Source: Ectobius pallidus
Lineage: Eukaryota > Arthropoda > Insecta > Blattodea > Ectobiidae
Assembly: GCA_964059195.1 (NCBI GenBank)
Contig: CAXKWD010000007.1
Location: forward strand, 151,081,769 to 151,145,768
DNA length: 64,000 nt
Direction of reading: 5' to 3'
The notes under the pieces: model-generated
Databases searched by the model: none
Seen by the model: the letters and a program-made list of their open reading frames with translations, nothing else
Told to the model about the DNA's origin: nothing
Made by a program: the position numbers and the translations under genes
Shown: one piece after another, positions 55,972-64,000 of the stretch
How the letters are laid out: every line of letters begins with the position of its first letter
Position numbering within the stretch: the stretch's first letter is position 1

Positions 55972-56660
55972 GGTAAACTGATGTAAAAAAGTGCCAGTAT
56001 GTTTTTGTTTAATCAGTTATGACTGCAATTATGATATGCAGAATATGTTTTTTTTAAATTGATTTCCAAGTTAAGCTCCAGATTTATTCATGTAGCAGGG
56101 CTTACGGAAGAAGAAAGGTCTACCATCTCGGCCACCTGGGTCATTTTAACGGTCTAGTTGGATAAGCGCATGTAAAACAATAGTGTTTTTTGTCATAGCT
56201 ACCTGTATTTTAATTTCCAAGGCCTTATAAGATCACAGTAAAACAATAGGCTATGTTGTCAAGATAACTGATTTTAATTTTTTTTTTAATAAATTCTTTC
56301 AAATACGTATACTGCCATAAAATAGGCACTAAATTGAGCATTACTCCGAAACAGATCAACCGATTTTATCCATTATGAATAGACGTCTTCCCACGGACAT
56401 TGTAAATGTGTATACCAAGTTTCATAAAAATCCGGTAAATCGTATTTGAGTTACCGCGTCTTTAAAATATACACTAAATTGGGTTTTACTCCGGTACCGG
56501 TCAACAGATTAGGTTCAAATTCAATAGGGCACTTTTCATGGACGTCATAAATGGGTATACCAAGTTTCATGGAAATCCGTTACAGCGTATTTGAGTGATG
56601 GCGCCTTTCTCACCAAATTCGCCATAATCTATTAAAATAGGCACTAAATTGGGCACTTAA
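55972..56660 (-). repeat. Family J copy, left part missing
   Basis: Begins CAGGTAAACTGATGTAAAAA and covers sub-repeats 3, 2 and the edge of 1, ending AATTGGGCACTTAATAAAG. The central hairpin is degraded here. 56661-57339 is unassigned. Confidence 0.7.
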
Positions 56661-57339
56661 TAAAGAAATCCAACTCTAAGTTACAACCGATGGGGATACG
56701 ATAAAAAGTCAGAGGACTAAACTTGTAGATCTGCCAAAATCTATTATTTATCCTTTCGCTACTATAACCCTCCAAACAAAGTCTGCATAGACCTTAATGT
56801 TGCGTCCACCATTTTGAATGTTTTTTCGGAGTGAAAAATTACAACTCGCAAACTATAAGCTGTTAATATGCCAAATTTCAAGTTTCTGGCTCAGTAGGCC
56901 ACGCGACTTTGTAAGTAGCCTATGTCGATGGTTTGCTATTTTTAAACTGTTAATTGGTCGATACTTCAGTACCAGTCAACCGATTTGGTCAAAAATTGAG
57001 AGCGATCGTCCCAAGGACGTTTTTAGTCCGTGTACCACGTTTCATGATATTCTGTTAAAGCATACTCTAGTTATCGCGCGTATAGGTACATAGACGGACA
57101 GACTGAATACATTTTTATTAATTTTAATTTAGTAAAATGTTCGTGTTTTTTTTTATCCGGTGCCCCGAGCCTCGTTCCCGTTACTTCCCGTTGGCACTGA
57201 CCAAGTTTTGAAATTGAACAAGTGGAAATGGTATGAATGACGACATATTTAGATGGTCAGCTATTGAAATACGCTGCATATAAACGTGTAAAATCATTTT
57301 CTCTTATTTTCGAGATATTTTCTAATGTTCGAAATGGAA

Positions 57340-57510
57340 TGGCTTCAACAGTTTTTTCTAAATTTCAACCCCCTCCCCGAGCCCCACCCCACTTTGGCCA
57401 GTTTTGCTCATTAACGAACTTGTCCGAACGATTGAGCCTAGAAATAACATAATACAATTTGGTTCAAATATCTTCAAAATTACGGCCGCTGGCGTGTAAA
57501 GATAAAAATA

Positions 57511-57558
<48 letters not shown>

Positions 57559-57559
57559 A

Positions 57560-57590
<31 letters not shown>

Positions 57591-57660
57591 GAACGGGCGG
57601 TGGTTTTGTAGCCTACTTAGGGAGGCATGAAACGTCAAGATATTAAAGAATTTTTCGGAA
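57340..57660 (+). repeat. Family L copy, left half; resumes 59018-59090
   Basis: Matches 21560-21838 (AACCCCCTCCCC.., TTACGGCCGCT.GCGTGTAAAGAT) including an (AT)n tract at 57514-57556 and a T-run at 57563-57590. The remaining part follows the inserted hAT element. Confidence 0.65.
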
Positions 57661-57668
57661 GTCATGAC

Positions 57669-59017
57669 TAGACTTCGGACTTTTAGGTTGCCAAAAATGC
57701 TATTTTAGGTACCTAAAATAGGCTCTAAAAATTGGAAAATTGGTTCAAAAAATCGTAAAATAGTCTCTTATAAAATCGTTAAGTTGCCAATATTCTGAAA
57801 TATCTTAATTGCAATGCAGAATATTATATTTATTGAAGTCACCATTAGTCAATAATCATGATAAAACACAGATACAGGCCTATGGTACACACAATTATAT
57901 AGACCTATTAGGCTACTAGGGCCTGTGTTACTACCATAACAGTGGGAGCCTAATCCCTGCGCCCAGAAGCTACGCTCGCTAGCATATCAGCCCTTTGTAT
58001 CCCTCAGTGATTCAGATAATGTTTTTTTTTTTTACTGGTTGTGGGAGTCGGGAGAAAAACACTACATTTTCTTGGGAATTGCAAGGAATTTTTCTACTGA
58101 AAACGAAACATTTCTGGGGTTAGTTTCCCATTCTACTGGATTCGTTAATTTTGTTTTTTACTCACGTAAAACGTCAAAATTTCATGTAATATTATTCTCC
58201 AGAAGTTTTAGAATCCATATAAGGGCACCTTTTATTTCTAAGAACATTTTAAATATGGGTAAAATCGGTAAGAAGTTCACAAAAAACTAACCTAAAATGG
58301 CGCTCAGAATGGAATCACAATAATACAGAATCAGCTGCTAGAAACAGCGCAGGTGCATGCTGGGAAGAAGCCGATGGGTCACGTGGTGCTGGAATCAGCT
58401 GCCAACGTGATAATGGTCAGACAACCCTCCGGAAGATATAATATGCCACATTTTCGAAACCGACAAACAGTGTATCGTACATTATTCGAAAATGCAAGGG
58501 CGCTTCGCTTCGGCTGCCGCCTCCGCTCGCGCACTTAACTAATGTGGTTAGTGTTTTGCATTATTTAGCTTTATGTAGAGGTTGCAGGACCGTATGGAAC
58601 AGACCAATGACATGCAAGGTCGTTGTGAGCCAATGGGAGTGTTGGTCTGCAAGCCAGAGACCGCATACCAACGCCGAACATCGCGTGCCGAAATCCAGTA
58701 GAGTGGGAAACTAAACCCACATTTCTTACTATTTAACCACGTCACAAATGCACCATGTACTGCACTTCCCGAGCTAAAATTTTAGTACGAACTGAAAATA
58801 AATGCTAGAATTTATAAGAAAAATAACTTATTTTGAACTTTAAGGGGAAAAAACAAGCAAAAAGGCAATATTAGGCTCTGACGTAAAAATAGGCTGTTTT
58901 AGGTCCTATAAAAATATCAGTTTTAGGCATAGTCACTTATGAAACATGCATATACAAGTTTCCGTCCATATATCACTTAAGGATTAAAATAGGTTTTTAC
59001 CTAAAATCCGAAGTCTA
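57669..59017. mobile_element. hAT-like element, TAGACTTCGGA termini, TSD gtcatgac, 1349 bp
   Basis: Ends TAGACTTCGGACTTTTAGG and ..CCTAAAATCCGAAGTCTA. Perfect duplication gtcatgac at 57661-57668 and 59018-59025. The unoccupied site is at 21839-21846. The centre (58340-58540) is GC-rich, with a GTGCATGCTGGGAAG motif, and may be an old promoter. No transposase was recognised. Confidence 0.9.
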
Positions 59018-59561
59018 GTCATGACATGGTATCGATTGCAATAGGCAGATTTTTCTTCGAAATCTACCTAAAAATGCCTTTTCATATTCTGTTTATGCAA
59101 CCTTGGAAACTCCAATACACCTTTATAAACATGACGTGTGATGCTCTACTTGAGTAATTAGGTTATTCCTAACCTAAGTTATGCAGGTCTCATCTTATTT
59201 GCAAAGCAAGGACAAGAAGAGGCATAAATAAAATATTTTCGTACCCCTTGTAGGGGGTTTTCATAGCTGGGCCATAAATTGAGTCTGCCTGGCATGAGTT
59301 TGTAAAGACACTTGCAAACCCTTTTGAATGTAATCCTCGCACGGAGGCAAAGGACACGCACTCAATTGAAATGAAGAATCCCATGACTCAAGTTCTAACG
59401 ATTATCCCTGCCATTACAACCACTTGAACTGCTTGGGGTGGGAATCACAAGCGATATTTACAAATGAAATCTTGGATTCCGCCAGGAAAAATATCAGCTA
59501 TTCAATTCTCGTCTAAGGAGATTAGACTTAAAACTGAGGGTTTATGTCATTTTAAAAGTTT

Positions 59562-60110
59562 ATTAAGTGCCTCAATGGTACTTTCTGAGATCGTGTGGAG
59601 GACGGGAAAATGTCTGTCTGTCTATCCGTGTGTCTGTACGCGGGATAATTCAAATACGCTTTATCGGATTTCATGAGACTTCGTATACGCATTTATAACG
59701 TCCATGGGACGATGCACATTTATTTTGTACCCGTGCCGTAGTAAAGCCCAATTTAGTGCCTATTTTATGGTAATAGGCTATATTAGAAATAATTTATCAA
59801 ATGCAAATCAGTTCTCATGACAACATGTTTCTTTACAGTGTTCACATACAGCTTTGGAAGTTGCAATATACCAGTAGCTTTGACAAATAACAGTACCAAC
59901 ATAATCCTTCACATATGCTTATCAAACTTCCGTAAGCCCTGATTAATGTTTTTATACGCGCGATAATTTGAACACGCTTTATCAGATTTTCATGAAACTT
60001 AGTACATATACATTAATAGGCTAACGTCCATAGGAAGACCGCCATTGATTCTGGATCAGATCCGTTGACCGGTACCGGAGCAACGACCGATTACTGTAAC
60101 TTGCTTTTTA
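59562..60110 (+). repeat. Family J partial copy, diverged
   Basis: AAGTGCCTCAATGGTACTTT, a short CTGT tract, CATGAGACTTCG and GACCGGTACCGGAG place it in family J, with internal deletions. 59091-59561 is unassigned. Confidence 0.55.
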
Positions 60111-60218
60111 AATAGCAAATCATCACTATACTACAAAGCCGCGTGGCTAACTCGCTCACTGACAACTTGAAATTTTATTCCTGAATGACATTCTTCTTCT
60201 TATGGTGAGGAATGATAT

Positions 60219-60570
60219 GTACTGTAAATAGATTATTGGGCAACACTCACCAATGTTTGTTGATCCCTTTGTGAAGCCGTTGTCACTAGTTGCTTAATCA
60301 TGCGTGAAGCATTCGTCTTCTTAATAAAATAATAAAACACACACATTATATAAAACGTAAACACTAAAAATTGCAACTTCACAACAGGAATCATGTGATT
60401 CCTGTTGTGAAGTTGCAATTTTTAGTGTTTACGTTTTATATAATGTGTGTGTTTTATTATTTTATTAAGAAGACGAATGCTTCACGCATGATTAAGCAAC
60501 TAGTGACAACGGCTTCACAAAGGGATCAACAAACATTGGTGAGTGTTGCCCAATAATCTATTTACAGTAC
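60219..60570. repeat. 352-bp near-perfect palindrome
   Basis: The arms 60219-60394 and 60395-60570 are reverse complements with only the central pair (T60394/G60395) unpaired, giving 176-bp arms and no spacer. Each arm carries the same 61-codon ORF on opposite strands. A segment bounded by TTTTATTAAG and GTGAGT looks exon-like. Flanks outside are not palindromic, and TTGAAATTT-containing sequence occurs on both sides (60168-60176, 60574-60582). Confidence 0.9.
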
Positions 60571-60954
60571 AAACTTGAAATTTCGCGTACTTATAGTCTA
60601 TAACCGACGGAAATATTGCAAATGGTCCTATTTTTTATTTTTTACCTCCGAAAAACATTCAAAATGGCGAACAACTTTAAGGTCTCTGCGCATCTTCTTT
60701 GGAGGCTTATAGTGGATAAACGGTAAGTCGTATCAAAAAACCGATTGCGCCAACAGTAACAGATTTTGAGATTTCTACAAAATTGGGTCCTTTGACTTTT
60801 TGCCATATTTGCATCGGTTATAAGACCATCTTACTTCTTAAATAAAAACATTAAAATAGTCATATTGAATGTAGGCATATTGGTTGATATGACAACTAGC
60901 AGGTAACAGCACTCTGACCATATGATTTTTTTAAATAGCTTTTTTTCTGACTGA

Positions 60955-61307
60955 CTCTGCCCTATATCTCCAGTGTCGGGGTGAAGGGCCTCCATTTGGA
61001 GGTTTCTGATACCTATGTGAATTTTGTTACGCTTATTTTTCGAGAGTGGATAGAGGGACAGGTGGTAAGCCCATCGCCTATTACTTGGACGTGAAAGGCC
61101 GGGAAATTTTATCCAGGGGCTCTAATTTAGGCTTGGAGTTCTTTAACGTGCCGTAAACCTACGATACGGGCCCCCGAGCTTAAAGACCCTCCCGGAGGAC
61201 TCCGTGCCCGGATTTTTACGTCCGGGTCCATCGACCGCGGCCGGGTTTGATTCCGCGATCTGCGGATCTAGAGGCGGGCACGCTACCCCTAGACCACTGC
61301 GGCCGAC
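60955..61307 (-). mobile_element. SINE family B, full head
   Basis: On the minus strand: GTCGGCCGCAGTGGTCTAG, a box-B-like CGCGGAATCAAACCCG, then a body with GCACGTTAAAGAACTCC and the terminal GGTATCAGAAACCTCC. 60571-60954 is unassigned. Confidence 0.75.
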
Positions 61308-61454
61308 AAATAGCTTAGCCTATTTAACAAGCCGGCATGTTAAACACGCTTTATCGGATTTTCATGAAACTTAGTATATACATTAATTTAACAGCTTATT
61401 TTCAGTATATACGGCATTCAACAAGCCCCAGGTAGGCCTACAGATATTGTAAGT

Positions 61455-61487
61455 TATTTTATATAGGAGGAAGTGTTTGTCTTTCTT

Positions 61488-61524
<37 letters not shown>

Positions 61525-61660
61525 ACGTGATGCCCAGCGAAATGTACTGAATGCAGAGATCTGAAAATTTAAACATAGGTGCTCGAATCCACCTCGAAGC
61601 CGGATTTTCTATTTTCACTTTCGTTCGCGAGTTATGAATTATGAGTGAAAAACTGGCACA
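61455..61660 (+). mobile_element. Helitron-like 5' portion
   Basis: TATATAGGAGGAAGTGTTTG, a (CTGT)n tract (61485-61522), GATGCCCAGCGAAATGTACT and GCGAGTTATGAATTATGAG match 63635-64000. Truncated right. Confidence 0.55.
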
Positions 61661-61689
61661 AAACTGTGCATAAATGAGACAGGCCCATG

Positions 61690-61852
61690 TCAATAGATTT
61701 ACTGGTATGTAAAAGAACTCCTACGGGACAAATTTCCGGCACACCGGCGACGGTCACAGGCCTAAGTTGCAGTATATCCCCGTCGTTAAATAACCATAGG
61801 CCTTTACCAACCAACCAACGAGCCGTCTAACCACTCAGCCATGGGGGCGGTC
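61690..61852 (-). mobile_element. tRNA-derived SINE family D
   Basis: On the minus strand: ATGGCTGAGTGGTTAGACGG is an A box of Ser/Leu-tRNA type. Then follow GTTATTTAACGACGGGG, CGCCGGTGTGCCGG and GGAGTTCTTTTACATACC. The B box is weak. The last motif is also in SINE B but in the opposite orientation. Confidence 0.55.
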
Positions 61853-61922
61853 TGAGTAACTTAGAATATAAATGCAAAGTTGTAAAATACGTTGCATCAG
61901 TCAAAATTCAAATGGTCTAAAC

Positions 61923-63131
61923 CAGTGATTCCCAAAGTGGGGTCCGCGATGGTATTTCAGGGGGTCCGCAGGCGGTTTAAGAAGAAATAGGATATCCCGT
62001 AATTTTCTCAAATTAAATATCTTCTAAAGCAGCTTCACTGTTCAAATTAAGGAGTAAACTCTGTTTGTTACCATTGATATTGTTATTTTGTCTATTGAAT
62101 TTAATACATTTGAATCAAAGTATTTATTTTATTTATTTATTTTATTTTTTATTTTTTACTTTTATTAAGTGCCAGTATGGTACTTTATGAGATTGTGTGG
62201 GGGACGAAAAAATGTCTGTCCGTCTGTCTGTCTGTCTGTCCGTGCGTCTGTACGCACCATAACTCAAGTACGCTTTTTCGGATTTTCATGAAACTTGGTA
62301 TAAACATTCATAATGTCGATGGGAAGAACCCTATTGATATTGAACCAAATCGGTTCACCGGTACCGGAGTAATGCCCAATTTAGTGCCTATTTTAATAGA
62401 TTATGGCGCCTTTCTCATAGAAAGGCGCCATCACTCAAATACGCTGTAACGGATTTCCATGAAACTTGGTATACCCATTTATGACGTCCATGAGAAGTGC
62501 CCTATTGAATTTGAACCTAATCTGTTGACCGATACCACTCAACCCAATTTAGTGTAGGCCTATATTTTAAAGACGCGGTAACTCAAATACGCTTTACCGG
62601 ATTTTTATGAAACTTGGTATACACATTTACAATGTCCGTGGGAAGACGTCTATTCATAATGGATAAAATCGGTTGATCTGTTTCGGAGTAATGCTCAATT
62701 TAGTGCCTATTTTATGGTAATATACGTATTCGAAAGAATTTATAAAAAAAATGAAAATCAGTTATCTTGACAACTTAGCCTATTGTTTTACTGTGATCTT
62801 ATAAGGCCTTGGAAATTAAAATACAGGTAGCTATGACAAAAAACACTAGACCGTTAAAATGACCCAGGTGGCCGAGATGGTAGACCTTTCTTCTTCCGTA
62901 AGCCCTGCTTAATGAATAAATCTGGAGCTTAACTTGGAAATCAATTTTAAAAAAAACATATTCTGCATATCATAATTGCAGTCATAACTGATTAAACAAA
63001 AACATACTGGCACTTTTTTACATCAGTTTACCTGATTTTATTTATTTATTTAATTTCAAAGCCCAGAGGGGGTCCGCGAAATTTTAATTTTTTTCAAGGG
63101 GTCCGCAGATTTAAAAGTTTGGGAACCACTG
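61923..63131. mobile_element. hAT-like element, TSD gtctaaac, split by family J
   Basis: Ends CAGTGATTCCCAAAGTGGGG and ..TTTGGGAACCACTG. Perfect duplication gtctaaac at 61915-61922 and 63132-63139. GGGGTCCGCG/GGGTCCGCAG blocks near both ends. The family J copy fills 62163-63048. Confidence 0.9.
62163..63048 (+). repeat. Family J, near full-length copy
   Basis: Carries AGTGCCAGTATG at 62167-62178 and its inverse CATACTGGCACT near 63004-63015, three sub-repeats, and the perfect hairpin ATGGCGCCTTTCT-CAT-AGAAAGGCGCCAT at about 62403-62431. Almost identical to 27529-28455. The ORF at 62177 has no independent support. Confidence 0.75.
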
Positions 63132-63139
63132 GTCTAAAC

Positions 63140-63634
63140 GCTCTATGTTGAGGAATTATGGAAAACAAAGGAAGTTTATCAAAGAGGCCGCGACTTTTAA
63201 GAGACTGGAAACTGTTGTTTGCATACGTTAGTCGTGGTGGCAACTACCTTGCTTTTTCTACACTTCTGTCCGCAGTCGTAATGTAATATATAGTGTCCAG
63301 CTAGAACACCGTGTCGGTCAACATATAATTAATAGGATATGATTGAATGATACACATGCAGTTGGCTGAGAGCAAGAGTGGTACAAGAGAGTCTGGGAGC
63401 TGGAGACTGGAATCCCTGGCGCTTTCAAGGCCGCCTGAGGAATGCCATGCGCTGTGGGGGGAAACGCTAGCTTCTGTTCACTTCGGTTATCTTCTTGCCT
63501 TTATTCTATACAGTTCTACCAAAATTGCCCCGTTCTTTGCATCGGTGCTCCTAAAATTATACTTCACCTATGTATGAAATTTAAAAAAATAAAAAAAAAT
63601 AAAAAATAAATAAAAAATACGAAAGGTTTTGTCA
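63140..63634. other. Unassigned stretch with A-rich end
   Basis: A 76-codon ORF from 63347 has no recognisable motif. 63580-63620 is an A/T-rich simple repeat. Confidence 0.3.
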
Positions 63635-64000
63635 TCTACAGTATAATAATAAAAGGAAGTGTCTGTCTTTCTGTCTGTCTGTCTGTCCACGATGCCCAGC
63701 GAAATCTACTCAACGCAGAGATCTGAAATTTTAAACATAGGTGGACTGAAGGGTCAGAAAATGCACCTCGAAGCCGGAATTTTAATTTTCGCTTTCGTTA
63801 ATGAGTTATGAGTGAAAAACGGGCAAAAACGTGCATTTTTTGCGTTTTCGAAGCATCAGTTTTCAGTTATACATTTCAATGTCAAATCAATTACAGTTGG
63901 CTTTGGCTATTTTTGTCATACCTTGGAAATAAAACTTTCGCGATCGCTTGAATGTTGTAATCCCTAAATATGGGCAAACATTGTTTTATTTGGACGAAAC
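63635..64000 (+). mobile_element. Helitron-like 5' end, continues past the window
   Basis: Starts A|TCTACAGTATAATAATAAAAGG, then (CTGT)n, CGATGCCCAGCGAAATCTAC, CAGAGATCTGAAATTTTAAA and GAGTTATGAGTGAAAAACGGG. The 3' hairpin and CTAG would lie beyond position 64000. Confidence 0.6.

Noticed and set aside
60233..60556. Identical 61-codon ORFs on opposite strands
   Set aside because: They are the two arms of the palindrome. There is no recognisable domain, so they are reported as a repeat.
1..64000. LTR retrotransposons or endogenous viral genes
   Set aside because: No long terminal direct repeats, integrase, protease or envelope-like frames were seen.

Overview
This is a eukaryotic window: AT-rich, intron-containing and packed with dispersed repeats, with no bacterial features. 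The tRNA-derived SINEs, the many hAT-like elements with 8-bp target duplications, and a non-LTR retrotransposon 3' end (C-terminal motif GRPRRR..DN, GTAA-repeat tail) point to a large insect genome. From memory that LINE tail resembles repeats of the cockroach Periplaneta americana; this is recollection, not a database result.

Genes: only one convincing protein-coding gene is present. It lies on the minus strand and is split into three exons (49742-49966, 43644-44117, 40330-40878). All junctions are phase 0 with canonical GT-AG sites, giving 415 codons plus stop. I do not recognise the protein. Its start is preceded by a TATA-like box and a perfect 14-bp palindrome matching the RFX 'X-box', which suggests, without proving, a ciliary gene. 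Both introns and the promoter edge are loaded with transposons. Weaker candidate exons lie at 11060-11222, 31017-31295 and 54578-54711.

Layout: 0-10 kb holds LINE 3' ends, hAT elements, a tandemly duplicated pogo-like MITE, a tRNA-headed palindromic family and an 880-bp tandem duplication. 10-25 kb holds nested hAT elements, SINEs, microsatellites and a retroelement C-terminal fragment. 25-40 kb holds a 5'-truncated LINE, Helitron ends, a foldback LINE pair, inverted mariner remnants and a three-deep nest (Harbinger-like > hAT > hAT with a BED-type exon remnant). 40-50 kb is the gene. 50-64 kb is again a transposon mosaic and includes a 352-bp almost perfect palindrome at 60219-60570.

About twenty elements have recognisable terminal inverted repeats and an 8-bp target duplication. 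Two have a matching unoccupied site in a related repeat elsewhere in the window. The region is best read as a transposon graveyard around one spliced gene; the repeats do not form a cooperating system.
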